Under the pieces are notes generated by a model. That model was given only the letters and a program-made list of their open reading frames with translations, made no database searches and was not told where the DNA came from. The position numbers and the translations under genes were made by a program. From Polynucleobacter sp. JS-Polo-80-F4 (GTDB lineage Bacteria > Pseudomonadota > Gammaproteobacteria > Burkholderiales > Burkholderiaceae), in the NCBI RefSeq assembly GCF_018881965.1, contig NZ_JACVPI010000001.1, positions 124,001 to 188,000 of the forward strand: DNA of 64,000 bases, in the 5' to 3' direction. Position 1 is the stretch's first letter; each line of letters begins with the position of its first letter. Below are positions 39,995 to 50,360 of this stretch, piece by piece.

Positions 39995-42187
39995 ATGCCC
40001 CAATTACTAGATAAATCCATCGAGATTCTGAGCGTTAAGCATCTCCGTGGCCCCAATATGTGGACTTACCATCCAGTCATAGAGGTATGGCTCGATATTG
40101 GTGATTTAGAGGACTACCCTTCTAATCTCATTCCCGGCTTTTATGACCGCCTTGTCAAAGCACTCCCAAGTCTTGTCGAGCATCGCTGCAGTTATGGCGA
40201 AACTGGCGGATTTTTAAAGCGAGTTGAAGAAGGCACCTGGCCTGCTCATATTCTGGAACATCTCACTTTAGAGTTGCAAAACTTAGCTGGTATTCCCGGC
40301 GGCTTTGGCAAAGCACGTGACGGCGATAGGCGCGGTGTCTACAAAGTCATGGTGAGCGCCATTAACGAGGAAGTCACACTCACAGCCCTTAAGTACGCGC
40401 GTGATTTGTATCTTGCCCTAGCTCAAGATAACAAAGATTGTGTAGTTGAAGCTCAGACCATTATTGAAAATCTTCGTGAACTCGGCGACGATCTCTTGCT
40501 CGGCCCAAGCACTGCATGCATCGTCAATGCAGCTGAGGAGCGCGGCATTCCATCGATTCGCTTGTCTGAAGGTAACTTAGTTCAGCTAGGCTATGGCGCC
40601 AAGCAACGCCGCATCTGGACTGCAGAGACTGATCAAACCAGCGCGATTGCGGAAACGATTTCTCGCGATAAAGATTTAACGAAAAGCTTGCTACGTAGCG
40701 CTGGTGTTCCTACGCCTGAGGGCAGAACCGTCACCAGCCCTGATGATGCTTGGGAGGCTGCGCAAGACATTGGTCTGCCAGTTGTAGTCAAACCCATCGA
40801 CGGCAATCATGGTCGTGGAGTATTTATTAATCTCTATACCCAACAAGAAATTGAAGCTGCTTATGCGGTTGCGATTGACGAAGGTAGCGAAGTATTAGTT
40901 GAGCGTCACATTGTGGGAGACGAACATCGCTTGCTAGTGGTTGGCAATAAAGTAGTTGCCGCAGCAAAAGGTGAAACGGTTTGGGTAACTGGTGATGGCA
41001 AGCACACTGTTCATGAACTGATTCAGATTCAGATTAATTCTGATCCGCGTCGTGGCACTGCTGAAGAGCACCCTCTTAATCCTGTTCGGATTGATTCTGC
41101 AGTAGAACTCGAATTAGCGCGCCAACAATTAACTGGTAGCAGCATTCCTGCTGCTGACCACAAAGTCTTAATCCAAAGTAACGGCAACGTAGCCTTTGAT
41201 GTCACTGATTTAATTCATCCTGATGTAGCGAGTCAAGTTGCCTTGGCTGCTCGTGTCGTTGGGCTCGAAATTGCGGGTGTTGATCTAGTGGCCCAAGACA
41301 TTAGTAAGCCACTCGCCGAACAAAACGCTGCCATTGTTGAAGTCAATGCTGGCCCAGGCTTATTGATGCACTTAAAACCTGCGAGTGGTAAACCACAGCC
41401 AGTGGGTGTTGAGATTGCTAATCACCTCTTCCCTCCTGGGGCGGATTTCCGCATTCCCGTAGTCGGCGTCTGTGGGGAACATGGCAAAACCCCTGTATCT
41501 GAAATGATTGCCCACTTCCTGCGCTTAACCAATGTCTACGTTGGATTGTCTTGCAGCAAAGGGCTATTTTTTGGCAATCGCGCTATCCCCAACTCCAACT
41601 CATCTAATTGGGAAAATGCTCGTCGCACATTACTCAATCGTGCAGTAGAAGCTGTAGTAATTGAGAATAATCATTTGTCGATGTTGATTGAAGGCTTAGC
41701 CTATGATCGTTGCCAAGTTGGCGTAGTGCTCAACGTTGATCCAAAGGCAAATTTTCCGCAGTACGCAATTTACGATGAAGATCAAGTCTTCAGTGTTGTG
41801 CGCACTCAAATAGATGTCGTACTCCCAACGGGCGTTGCGGTTCTCAATGCCGATGATCCAATGTGCGTGCAGATGGCTGAGCTTTGCGATGGTCAGGTCA
41901 TTTTCTTTAGCGAAAATCCCGACTCTGAGATTATCAAAAATCACTTACTAGATGGTGGACGCGCAGTTGCCATTGGTAAACAACAAATTACTCTGAAGTC
42001 TGGCAAGTTGGATCAGAAATCTATTCCCGTGCCACGCCACTCAGAAGCTAGCCGCACTTCTCCTTGGAAGACCATGAACTTAGGCGCGGCTATTGCTGCA
42101 GCCTGGGCTCTAGACATTCCGTTTAATGTTATTGAAGCAGGCGCAGAAACATTCGTGCCTGATGCCACTATCGCTACAGGGGCTTAA
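39995..42187 (+). CDS. Cyanophycin synthetase-like protein CphA' with a degenerate ligase P-loop
   Basis: A 730-residue CphA homologue: N-terminal domain (LSVKHLRGPNMW), ATP-grasp domain (VVKPIDGNHGRGV, VERHIVGDEHRLLVVG, AIVEVNAGPGLLMHL) and a C-terminal Mur-ligase-like domain. In the last, the P-loop GTNGKTTT of active synthetases reads GEHGKTPV (494-501), and the C-terminus is about 125 residues shorter than in CphA. So Arg or Asp addition by this half is doubtful. The frame is open to TTG 39968 (hidden in a hairpin); ATG 39995 is preferred. Directly followed by cphA; Burkholderiales often carry the pair. Confidence 0.87.
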   Translation: MPQLLDKSIEILSVKHLRGPNMWTYHPVIEVWLDIGDLEDYPSNLIPGFYDRLVKALPSLVEHRCSYGETGGFLKRVEEGTWPAHILEHLTLELQNLAGIPGGFGKARDGDRRGVYKVMVSAINEEVTLTALKYARDLYLALAQDNKDCVVEAQTIIENLRELGDDLLLGPSTACIVNAAEERGIPSIRLSEGNLVQLGYGAKQRRIWTAETDQTSAIAETISRDKDLTKSLLRSAGVPTPEGRTVTSPDDAWEAAQDIGLPVVVKPIDGNHGRGVFINLYTQQEIEAAYAVAIDEGSEVLVERHIVGDEHRLLVVGNKVVAAAKGETVWVTGDGKHTVHELIQIQINSDPRRGTAEEHPLNPVRIDSAVELELARQQLTGSSIPAADHKVLIQSNGNVAFDVTDLIHPDVASQVALAARVVGLEIAGVDLVAQDISKPLAEQNAAIVEVNAGPGLLMHLKPASGKPQPVGVEIANHLFPPGADFRIPVVGVCGEHGKTPVSEMIAHFLRLTNVYVGLSCSKGLFFGNRAIPNSNSSNWENARRTLLNRAVEAVVIENNHLSMLIEGLAYDRCQVGVVLNVDPKANFPQYAIYDEDQVFSVVRTQIDVVLPTGVAVLNADDPMCVQMAELCDGQVIFFSENPDSEIIKNHLLDGGRAVAIGKQQITLKSGKLDQKSIPVPRHSEASRTSPWKTMNLGAAIAAAWALDIPFNVIEAGAETFVPDATIATGA

Positions 42188-44758
42188 TTGGAAATCACCC
42201 GTATTCGCATGTTGCGCGGCCCGAATTTATGGAGCCGCCATACCGCCTTAGAAGCAATTGTTTCTTGTGATGAGTCAGAGCGTTCTATTGACTCCATTCC
42301 TCAATTTGAAACCAAGATTCGGGAACGCTTTCCACAGCTAGGTAGCATGCGACGCGGAGGCCACAATGAAGTACTTTCAATGGCCCACGCCCTTGAGCAT
42401 GCAGCACTTGGACTCCAGGCTCAGGCAGGTTGCCCAGTAACCTTTAGTCGTACCGTTCAAACTATTGATGTTGGCGTCTATCAAGTTGTTGTGGAATATA
42501 TCGAAGAAGTTGTGGGTCGCATGGCCTTTGACTTTGCCTTTGCTTTAATTCAAGCAACCCTCAATGATGCGCCGTTTGACCTGGCTGCCGCACTATCCGA
42601 ATTAGAAGCACTCTATGAAGATGTTCGTCTTGGGCCTAGTACGGGCTCGATCGTTGATGCCGCTGTTCAACGCAACATTCCTTTCCGTCGAATGACTGAA
42701 GGCAGCATGGTGCAATTTGGTTGGGGTAGCAAACAAAAACGAATTCAGGCCGCAGAAACGAGTAATACCAGTGCGATTGCAGAAGCAATTGCGCAGGACA
42801 AAGAGCTCACTAAGAATTTACTTGCTGCTGCTGGTGTATCAGTACCTATTGGCGAGGTTGTTACTACTGCTGACGATGCTTGGCGTGCCGCTCAAAAAAT
42901 TGGTGGCCCCATTGTGCTCAAGCCAAAAGACGGCAACCAAGGCAAAGGTGTCGTAGCCAATATTCAAACCGAAGAAGAAGTGCGCGCTGGATTTATCGTG
43001 ACCCAAGCCTTTGGTCGTGAAACCATTGTTGAGCGCTATCTTCCTGGTGCAGACTACCGTTTATTGGTAGTTGGCAATCGCCTTTCTGCTGCTGCACGGC
43101 GTGAACCTGCTCAAGTAGTTGGTGATGGTACCCACACCGTTGCTGAACTAGTTGAAATGGAGAATAAAAATCCATTGCGCGGCGACGGACATGCAACAGC
43201 GCTCACTAAAATTCGTTTTGATGATATCGCCCTAGCGCATTTAGCAAGCAATGGTCTGACTCCACAGCATGTGCCCAAAACCGGCGAGCGTGTTTTATTG
43301 CGCAATAACGCCAACCTTAGCACCGGCGGAACCGCAACAGATGTGACTGATGATGTTCACCCTGATGTAGCAGCAAGCGCCATTGCCGCTGCGCAGATGA
43401 TTGGTCTTGATATTGCCGGCGTTGATATTCTCTGCGAGTCGATCTATAAACCATTGGAGCAACAAGGTGGTGGCATCGTTGAAGTGAACGCTGCCCCTGG
43501 ATTACGCATGCATTTAAAGCCTTCTTACGGCAAAGGACGTCCAGTAGGCGAAGACATCATCAATATGATGTTCCCATCCGGAGATGATGGCCGAATCCCC
43601 GTGGTTGCAGTGACCGGCACCAATGGCAAGACCACTACCGTGCGCCTAATCTCTCATTTATTAAATGAAACAGGTCTACGCGTAGGTATGACAGGCACCG
43701 ATGGTGTTTACATCAATCATCGCCTCATTGATACCGGCGATTGCAGTGGGCCTAAGAGTGCGCGCAATGTCTTGATGCACCCCGATGTCGATGCTGCCGT
43801 TCTTGAAACAGCACGAGGCGGTATGCTGCGCGAAGGCCTAGGTTTTGATCGCTGCGAAGTTGCTGTAGTCACCAATATTGGCGAAGGTGATCACTTAGGC
43901 CTCAATTACATCACCAGCGTTGAGGACTTAGCCATCCTCAAACGCGTCATTGTGCAAAACGTAGCCCCTACTGGCGCCGCAGTATTGAATGCAGCAGATC
44001 CAATGGTCGTGAAGATGGGTGATAAATGCTCTGGCCGAGTAATCTTCTTTGCTCAGAACCAACATCATCCAGTCATTGCGGCCCATCGCGCCAAGAATAA
44101 AAAAGTAATTTATTTTGATGGCACTTACATCGTTGCATCAAAGGGATCGCGCATCATGTATCGCTTCCCCGTAAGCGAAATTCCTTTGACGAAAAATGGT
44201 GTTCTTGGTTTTCAAATAGAAAATGCAATGGCCGCCATTGGTGCAGCCTGGGCCTTAGGTCTTGATGCAGAAAAGATTGCTCGTGGGCTGCATAGCTTTG
44301 AAAGTGATGCCAATTCAGTACCAGGCCGCTTCAATCAGTTTCAACACAAGGGTGCCACCGTCATCGCTGACTACGGGCACAATCCTGATGCGATGCGCGC
44401 CCTGACAAGCGCTATTGAGGCGATGAAACCCAATAAGAGTCATGTAGTAGTTAGTGGCGCAGGTGATCGTCGTGATGAAGATATTCGTGATCTGACCCGC
44501 ATTTTGGGCAACTCTTTTGATAACGTCATTCTCTATCAGGATGCCTGCCAACGTGGTCGTGAGGATGGCGAAGTACTAAAACTCTTACAAGAGGGTTTGG
44601 TTGGCGCCACCAAGGCAAAGCAAATTAAAGAAATTCATGGTGAGTTCAAAGCAATTGATACTGCTCTTAATGATCTTGCCGCTGGCGATATATGCCTGAT
44701 TCTGATTGATCAAGTTGAAGAATCACTCGCTTACCTTAAGGAACAAGTAAGGCCTTAA
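42188..44758 (+). CDS. cphA: Cyanophycin synthetase
   Basis: An 856-residue enzyme that builds the Asp-Arg polymer cyanophycin with ATP. The N-terminal domain starts MEITRIRMLRGPNLWSRHTA. The ATP-grasp domain has VLKPKDGNQGKGV and VEVNAAPGLRMHL. The Mur-ligase domain has a full P-loop GTNGKTTT (477-484) and ETARGGMLREGLGFD. A C-terminal ligase domain has DYGHNPDAMRAL and SGAGDRRDEDIRDL. The TTG start is the next codon after the cphA' stop; it is kept because the residues before the first ATG are conserved in the family. No cyanophycinase gene is in the window. Confidence 0.95.
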   Translation: MEITRIRMLRGPNLWSRHTALEAIVSCDESERSIDSIPQFETKIRERFPQLGSMRRGGHNEVLSMAHALEHAALGLQAQAGCPVTFSRTVQTIDVGVYQVVVEYIEEVVGRMAFDFAFALIQATLNDAPFDLAAALSELEALYEDVRLGPSTGSIVDAAVQRNIPFRRMTEGSMVQFGWGSKQKRIQAAETSNTSAIAEAIAQDKELTKNLLAAAGVSVPIGEVVTTADDAWRAAQKIGGPIVLKPKDGNQGKGVVANIQTEEEVRAGFIVTQAFGRETIVERYLPGADYRLLVVGNRLSAAARREPAQVVGDGTHTVAELVEMENKNPLRGDGHATALTKIRFDDIALAHLASNGLTPQHVPKTGERVLLRNNANLSTGGTATDVTDDVHPDVAASAIAAAQMIGLDIAGVDILCESIYKPLEQQGGGIVEVNAAPGLRMHLKPSYGKGRPVGEDIINMMFPSGDDGRIPVVAVTGTNGKTTTVRLISHLLNETGLRVGMTGTDGVYINHRLIDTGDCSGPKSARNVLMHPDVDAAVLETARGGMLREGLGFDRCEVAVVTNIGEGDHLGLNYITSVEDLAILKRVIVQNVAPTGAAVLNAADPMVVKMGDKCSGRVIFFAQNQHHPVIAAHRAKNKKVIYFDGTYIVASKGSRIMYRFPVSEIPLTKNGVLGFQIENAMAAIGAAWALGLDAEKIARGLHSFESDANSVPGRFNQFQHKGATVIADYGHNPDAMRALTSAIEAMKPNKSHVVVSGAGDRRDEDIRDLTRILGNSFDNVILYQDACQRGREDGEVLKLLQEGLVGATKAKQIKEIHGEFKAIDTALNDLAAGDICLILIDQVEESLAYLKEQVRP

Positions 44759-44777
44759 AAGTAACTTTTTAAGTAAT

Positions 44778-44807
44778 AAAAAACCCAATCAAGCGATTGG
44801 GTTTTTT
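44778..44807. terminator. Bidirectional terminator between cphA and fbp
   Basis: AAAAAACCCAATC (44778-44790) pairs with GATTGGGTTTTTT (44795-44807) around AAGC. It serves both convergent genes. Confidence 0.92.
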
Positions 44808-44828
44808 ATTTGCAAGGGGCAATCTCAA

Positions 44829-45827
44829 TTACGCATGGTAATGCACAATGCGATCAATCTCCTCTTTAGATCCCAACATTACTGAAACACGCTCATGTAA
44901 ATCCGTTGGCTGCAAATCCATAATGAGATCTGTGCCATTAGTAGAGGCGCCGCCTGCCTGCTCTACCAAGAAGCTCATAGGATTTGCTTCATACATTAAG
45001 CGCAATTTACCCGGCTTGTGTGGCTCACGTTGATCCCATGGGTACATAAATACCCCGCCACGAGATAGAACACGATGCACATCAGCCACCATGGAGGCAA
45101 TCCAGCGCATATTGAAATCCTTGTCGCGTATGCCACTTGTACCCGCCAAGCATTCATCCACATAGCGACGCACTGGTTCTGCCCAGTGACGCATATTAGA
45201 CATATTGATTGCAAACTCTTTGGTCGAGTGAGAAATCTTGACTTCATCCTTGATGAGTAAAAATTCGCCAGTCACTTTATTCAAGGTAAACATCACCACA
45301 CCATCACCTAAAGTAAGAGCCATAGTAGTTTGTGGGCCATAGACCACATAACCCGCTGCAACTTGATGGCGGCCTGATAACAAGAAGTCAGAAGTTTGCA
45401 AAGGCGCACTTGGATCCTGTTTCTTTAGAACAGAAAAAATTGTTCCAATCGAAACGTTCACATCAATGTTGGATGAGCCATCGAGTGGGTCAAACAATAG
45501 CAAGTAATCACCGGTACCTTGAACTGGAACTGGCAACTCCATCTCTTCGGAGGCTAAACCTGCCAGTGATTTACAGCCCTTCACACCATCAATCAATAAA
45601 TCATTGGCAATGATGTCGAGCTTTTGCTGAACTTCACCCTGTACGTTGCCAGTACCCGCAGAACCCAGCAAGCCAATTAAAGCGCCCTGCGCTACTTCAT
45701 GACTTAAGGTTGAACAGGTATTAACCACTGCAGTAAGCAATTCTTGCAAGCCCGCAGGAATGGCAGCGCCCACCGGCTTAGCAGAGGTTAAATATTGCTT
45801 GAAATTGATATGCGTACTTGAGGACAA
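44829..45827 (-). CDS. fbp: Fructose-1,6-bisphosphatase, class I
   Basis: A 332-residue gluconeogenic enzyme. The metal site is [23 protein letters not shown], and the substrate region includes [14 protein letters not shown] and the late [19 protein letters not shown]. It hydrolyses fructose-1,6-bisphosphate to fructose-6-phosphate and Pi. Length is normal for the class. It follows pepN by 56 bp on the same strand, which may be simple co-transcription. Confidence 0.96.
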   Translation of the reverse strand: MSSSTHINFKQYLTSAKPVGAAIPAGLQELLTAVVNTCSTLSHEVAQGALIGLLGSAGTGNVQGEVQQKLDIIANDLLIDGVKGCKSLAGLASEEMELPVPVQGTGDYLLLFDPLDGSSNIDVNVSIGTIFSVLKKQDPSAPLQTSDFLLSGRHQVAAGYVVYGPQTTMALTLGDGVVMFTLNKVTGEFLLIKDEVKISHSTKEFAINMSNMRHWAEPVRRYVDECLAGTSGIRDKDFNMRWIASMVADVHRVLSRGGVFMYPWDQREPHKPGKLRLMYEANPMSFLVEQAGGASTNGTDLIMDLQPTDLHERVSVMLGSKEEIDRIVHYHA

Positions 45828-45883
45828 AGGTAATTCTCCGATTTCTTCTAATAGACTCTATTTTGCCTTGTTATTGAAGGAGC

Positions 45884-48493
45884 TTAGTTACCTAGCGCCT
45901 TTCCAACAACTTCCCTAACATCCGGAGACAGCGTTTGGCATGCAGAAACCCGCTCTAAAGCCGCTTTCATGCGATCTTGATAGGGTTGAGCAAATAAACG
46001 CCAGCGGTCCAAAGCCCTAGCTAACCGTGCGGCAACTTGGGGGTTGATTGGGTCTAGTGCTAATACGCTATCAGCCCAGAACTCATACCCACTGCCATCC
46101 GCCTGATGAAAACTCGCTGGATTATTGGCGCAGAAAGCATGGATGACACTGCGTACTCGGTTTGGGTTATTCATCTTAAATGCTGGATGCTCACGTAGCT
46201 TCTTCACTTCAGTGAGTGTGGAATCAAGACCATCAACAGGAGGACGGCTCGATTGCAAGCCAAACCACTTATCGATTACCAAAGCATCGTTCGCAAATCG
46301 ATTGTAAAAATCAATTAAGCAATCTTTTGCTTGTTTAGAGCCATGCACCACCAATGCCGATAACGCGGCATAGCGGTCAGTCATATTGTCAGCAGTTTGA
46401 TATTGATTCACAGCCATTGGCGACCACACTGCAGGAGCAGCTTCTAGCAACATGCTTAATGCCAAATTCTTCAGAGCGCGCTTGCCTGCATTGACCCCAT
46501 CTGACTTAAATGGTCCAGGGGTTTGCATTTGTTGATACAAGGCGGCCCACTCGAGCTGAAGTTGCTTAGCAATCTCTCGACGGAAAGCGCGACGCGCTGT
46601 GAAAATTTGCTGCGGATCAACGCTCTTACATTGCTCATACAAATAAGACTCTGCTGGCAAAGTTAAGGCTAGGTCTTTAAAAGCGGGATCTAAATCAGGA
46701 TCTAAAAGGAGATTGCGATAAGCCTTAATTAAATTTTCATCAGGCAATCGATTATTCAGAATCATTTTCATCGCCAACTTCTGGCCAGCTTCCCAGCGAT
46801 TAAATGCATCATCATCGCTTGAGAACAAGGTTAGGAGATCCGCTTCAGGCTGCTCAAAATCTAAATTGATCGGGGCCGAGAAATTTCGATTAATCGAGAG
46901 AACCGGACGCTCTTCTATATTCTCAAAGGTCCAGGCTTGAGTCTCTTGTGTCAACTCCAGTAATTGCTCTTTCTGATCATTCGCTTTAGTCAGCAGTCGC
47001 ATTTTTAATGGAATGTGGAAAGGCTTTTTCTCTGGCTGGCCAGGGCTTGGTGCGCAACTCTGGGTGAGCGTCAATTGAAACTGTTTTTTTGCAGAGTCAT
47101 ATTGTTCTTGAACTTTTACCCGCGGAGTACCTGCCTGGCTATACCAATTCTTAAATTGAGATAGGTCCTTACTATTGGCATCCGCCATAGCCATTAAGAA
47201 ATCATCACAGGTAACTGCTTGTCCATCATGGCGTTTGAAATACAGATCCATACCTTTACGGAATCCATCTTTACCCAATAGGGTCTGATACATCCTAACA
47301 ACCTCAGAACCCTTCTCATAGACGGTAACGGTATAGAAATTATTAATCTCCTGGTACTCATCCGGACGAATCGGATGGGCCATCGGACCTGCATCTTCCG
47401 GGAACTGCAGCTGACGCAGTAAGCGGACATCTTCAATACGTTTTACTGCCCTACCGGATTCACTACCCATTTGATCAGCGGAAAACTCCTGATCTCTAAA
47501 GACCGTTAAGCCCTCTTTAAGCGATAACTGAAACCAATCCTGACATGTAACACGGTTACCAGTCCAGTTATGGAAGTACTCGTGCGCCACAACACTTTCA
47601 ATATTGGCAAAGTCAGCATCTGTAGCGGTTTCAGGTTGAGCAAGGACAAACTTGGTGTTGAAAATATTCAAACCCTTGTTCTCCATCGCGCCCATATTGA
47701 AATCACTTACCGCCACGATCATGAAGCGCTCTAAATCTAATTCCAATCCAAAACGCTTCTCATCCCAATGAATCGAAGCAATTAAAGAATCCATGGCATG
47801 TCGAGTCTTCTTGAGGTCATGCGGCTCAACCCAAATCTGCAGAAGCTTTTTCGCACCGCTACTAGTAGTAATGGTTTCTTCAATGCACTCTAACTTACCT
47901 GCCACCAAGGCAAACAAGTAGGATGGCTTCGGAAACGGATCTTCCCAGGTGGCGCTATGCCAGCCGTTTGGAAGTTTTTCTGTGCTAAGTAAGTTGCCAT
48001 TAGATAGCAGCACTGGACACTCCGCCTCACGCGCACGCAATGTCACTCGGTAGCGGGCCATCACATCTGGACGGTCCAAGAAATAGGTAATCTTTCTAAA
48101 ACCTTCTGCCTCACACTGAGTGAAGAAGTTTCCATTGGAAACATACAGACCCATCAAGGTCGTATTTTTCTCGGGGACACAGACGCAAATAATTTCTACG
48201 ACAAACCTATCTTTACCTTCGTTAGGCAAAGAATGAATCGTGAGCGTTTCGGGGGTTAGCTCAAAATGACGATGGGCTTCGCCGTTTATACGCAGGCTAA
48301 CAAACTCGAGCTCATTCCCCACCAAAACCAAAGGCGCTCCCGGCTTAAAACTTTTGCCTGGCAAAACCTCAATACGACTCTTCACAATAGTTCGTGCTGG
48401 ATCTAAAGCAATATCGAGTTCGACTTGATCGAAGGTATAAATAGGCGGAAGGTACTCGAGCCGACGAAAGCTCTGTGGGAGATCAGTTTTCAT
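45884..48493 (-). CDS. pepN: Aminopeptidase N
   Basis: An 869-residue M1 metallopeptidase. It shows the exopeptidase motif GAMEN (about 267) and the zinc site HEYFHNW...E (His304, Glu305, His308, Glu327), then a long helical C-terminal domain. It removes N-terminal residues from peptides in the cytoplasm. Length and domain order match the bacterial PepN type. The stop precedes fbp. Confidence 0.96.
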   Translation of the reverse strand: MKTDLPQSFRRLEYLPPIYTFDQVELDIALDPARTIVKSRIEVLPGKSFKPGAPLVLVGNELEFVSLRINGEAHRHFELTPETLTIHSLPNEGKDRFVVEIICVCVPEKNTTLMGLYVSNGNFFTQCEAEGFRKITYFLDRPDVMARYRVTLRAREAECPVLLSNGNLLSTEKLPNGWHSATWEDPFPKPSYLFALVAGKLECIEETITTSSGAKKLLQIWVEPHDLKKTRHAMDSLIASIHWDEKRFGLELDLERFMIVAVSDFNMGAMENKGLNIFNTKFVLAQPETATDADFANIESVVAHEYFHNWTGNRVTCQDWFQLSLKEGLTVFRDQEFSADQMGSESGRAVKRIEDVRLLRQLQFPEDAGPMAHPIRPDEYQEINNFYTVTVYEKGSEVVRMYQTLLGKDGFRKGMDLYFKRHDGQAVTCDDFLMAMADANSKDLSQFKNWYSQAGTPRVKVQEQYDSAKKQFQLTLTQSCAPSPGQPEKKPFHIPLKMRLLTKANDQKEQLLELTQETQAWTFENIEERPVLSINRNFSAPINLDFEQPEADLLTLFSSDDDAFNRWEAGQKLAMKMILNNRLPDENLIKAYRNLLLDPDLDPAFKDLALTLPAESYLYEQCKSVDPQQIFTARRAFRREIAKQLQLEWAALYQQMQTPGPFKSDGVNAGKRALKNLALSMLLEAAPAVWSPMAVNQYQTADNMTDRYAALSALVVHGSKQAKDCLIDFYNRFANDALVIDKWFGLQSSRPPVDGLDSTLTEVKKLREHPAFKMNNPNRVRSVIHAFCANNPASFHQADGSGYEFWADSVLALDPINPQVAARLARALDRWRLFAQPYQDRMKAALERVSACQTLSPDVREVVGKALGN

Positions 48494-48538
48494 GAGCCTA
48501 TTTTAAGTCTAGGCCGAAAGACTGGCTGACCTTCTAAA

Positions 48539-49114
48539 TCAAGCCCATATCAAGGTGGCTATACCTATGGCAATAAAGGTGACAGCCGCCACCGCGTGCA
48601 CCCACTTAATAGGCATACGCTTGGTGAACTTCTGACCAATCCAGACTGCGGGTGCATTGGCCAACATCATCCCCAATGTGGTGCCTATAGTTACAGAGAC
48701 CACATCCTCATAACGAGCCCCCAAGGCGATAGTGGCAATTTGTGTCTTATCACCCATCTCAGCCAAAAAGAATAAGCCCACCGTCAGTAGAAATACCTGC
48801 AGCGCTTTGTCGGCTACCTTGGACCCAGCGGCGTCATCAATATGATCAGGCACTAATAGCCACAAACCGATTCCCAGGAAACTCAAGCCCAAAATCCAGC
48901 GCATCACATCAGGTGAAACCAAAGTCGTTAACCAATGCCCCAGAAATGCGGCACAAGCATGGTTTGCAATCGTGGCGATAAAAATGCCCGCAATAATAGC
49001 TAACGCCTGCTTAGGGTAGCGTGCTGCAAGCATCAATGAGAGTAGCTGGGTTTTATCCCCCATCTCCGCCAAAGCAACTACTCCAGCAGAGAGAGTTAAG
49101 GCTGAAAAATCCAT
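48539..49114 (-). CDS. GDT1/UPF0016 family transporter (probable Mn2+ exporter)
   Basis: A 191-residue membrane protein with six helices arranged as two repeats. Each repeat carries the family motif E-[MG]-GDKTQ: LAEMGDKTQLLSLMLAARY and LAEMGDKTQIATIALGARY. Characterised members export Mn2+ (MneA type) or exchange Ca2+/Mn2+ for H+. I looked for a yybP-ykoY Mn2+ riboswitch in the 115-bp upstream gap and did not see its core. Confidence 0.87.
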   Translation of the reverse strand: MDFSALTLSAGVVALAEMGDKTQLLSLMLAARYPKQALAIIAGIFIATIANHACAAFLGHWLTTLVSPDVMRWILGLSFLGIGLWLLVPDHIDDAAGSKVADKALQVFLLTVGLFFLAEMGDKTQIATIALGARYEDVVSVTIGTTLGMMLANAPAVWIGQKFTKRMPIKWVHAVAAVTFIAIGIATLIWA

Positions 49115-49229
49115 GTATTGGGCGAGTCCAGTAATTTAGTGAAGTCGCAATCTCTTGCGTATAAGGGATAGTTTAAATCCCAATGCCCCCCAGTAGTAAC
49201 TAGACCCATCCATTTTGCGAATAATATTG

Positions 49230-50348
49230 CTATGCCGCCAATAACTCCTCTGCAGAAGCAAAGTTGAGTCCTTGCGCTTTCCCAACTGGTTCAGAGGTCA
49301 GCACTCCTTTATGGACACTCAAACCATTGCGCAGGTGATGATCAATCGATAGCGCCTTCATCACTCCACGATTAGCCAAGGCCTCCACAAATGGATAAGT
49401 GGCGTTGGTTAGTGCAAAGGTAGATGTTCTCGCAACTGCTCCTGGCATATTGGCAACACAGTAATGAATTACGCCATCCACCACATAGGTTGGGTCTGCA
49501 TGAGTAGTAGGCTTCGAAGTTGCAAAACATCCGCCCTGATCAATGGCAACATCTACCACTACTGAACCTGGTTTCATTTTTTTAATCATGTCATGCGATA
49601 CCAGTTTAGGGGCTTGCGCACCTGGCAATAAGACCGCCCCAATCACGACGTCAGCCTCACTCACTTCTTGCTCAATTAATAAACTATCCGAATAAAAGGT
49701 TCTCACACGATTGCCATAGAACATATCGATTTGACGCAAGCGCTCAATGTCGCGATCGAAGATGCAAACATCAGCACCCATTCCTACTGCCATTTGCAAG
49801 GCATTGCGGCCCACTACACCGGCTCCCAAAATGACAATCTTTGCTGGTGAGACTCCAGGCACTCCAGCCATTAAGACTCCCAAACCACCATTAGTCTTTT
49901 CTAAATGCGATGCGGCAGCCTGAATGGACATACGACCCGCCACTTCACTCATGGGCGCTAATAGCGGCAGAGCGCCATTCATAGCGGTGACAGTTTCATA
50001 AGCGATACAGGTTGCGCCAGATTGCAGTAAGGCTTTAGTCTGCTTTGGGTCTGGCGCAAGATGCAAATAGGTAAACAGAATTTGATCTTCGCGCAGCATT
50101 GCACACTCCTGCGCCTGAGGTTCTTTGACCTTCACAATCATCTCCGCCTTTTGAAACACTTCTGCTGCACTATTAATTAAGCTGGCGCCAGCCAAGCGAT
50201 AAGCCTCATCACTTAAGCCAATTTGCTCGCCAGCGCCTCGCTGAATCAGGACGGAATGGCCCTGCTTACAAAGCCCACTGACATTGCCCGGTGTTAGACC
50301 TACTCGAAACTCGTTATTTTTTACTTCTTGAGGTACGCCAATAATCAT
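49230..50348 (-). CDS. ald: Alanine dehydrogenase
   Basis: A 372-residue NAD-dependent enzyme interconverting L-alanine and pyruvate plus ammonia. It shows the family start MIIGVPQEVKNNEFRVGLTP, catalytic Lys in IVKVKEPQ, the YLHLAPD His, the Rossmann motif ILGAGVVGRNAL and the ending DQGGCFATSKPTTHADPTY. It follows the amino acid permease gene by 12 bp, so the two form an operon, probably for using alanine. Confidence 0.95.
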   Translation of the reverse strand: MIIGVPQEVKNNEFRVGLTPGNVSGLCKQGHSVLIQRGAGEQIGLSDEAYRLAGASLINSAAEVFQKAEMIVKVKEPQAQECAMLREDQILFTYLHLAPDPKQTKALLQSGATCIAYETVTAMNGALPLLAPMSEVAGRMSIQAAASHLEKTNGGLGVLMAGVPGVSPAKIVILGAGVVGRNALQMAVGMGADVCIFDRDIERLRQIDMFYGNRVRTFYSDSLLIEQEVSEADVVIGAVLLPGAQAPKLVSHDMIKKMKPGSVVVDVAIDQGGCFATSKPTTHADPTYVVDGVIHYCVANMPGAVARTSTFALTNATYPFVEALANRGVMKALSIDHHLRNGLSVHKGVLTSEPVGKAQGLNFASAEELLAA

Positions 50349-50360
50349 TGCTATCTCCTA

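Noticed and set aside
49115..49229. yybP-ykoY Mn2+ riboswitch ahead of the GDT1-type gene
   Set aside because: The core motif could not be found in either half of the gap.
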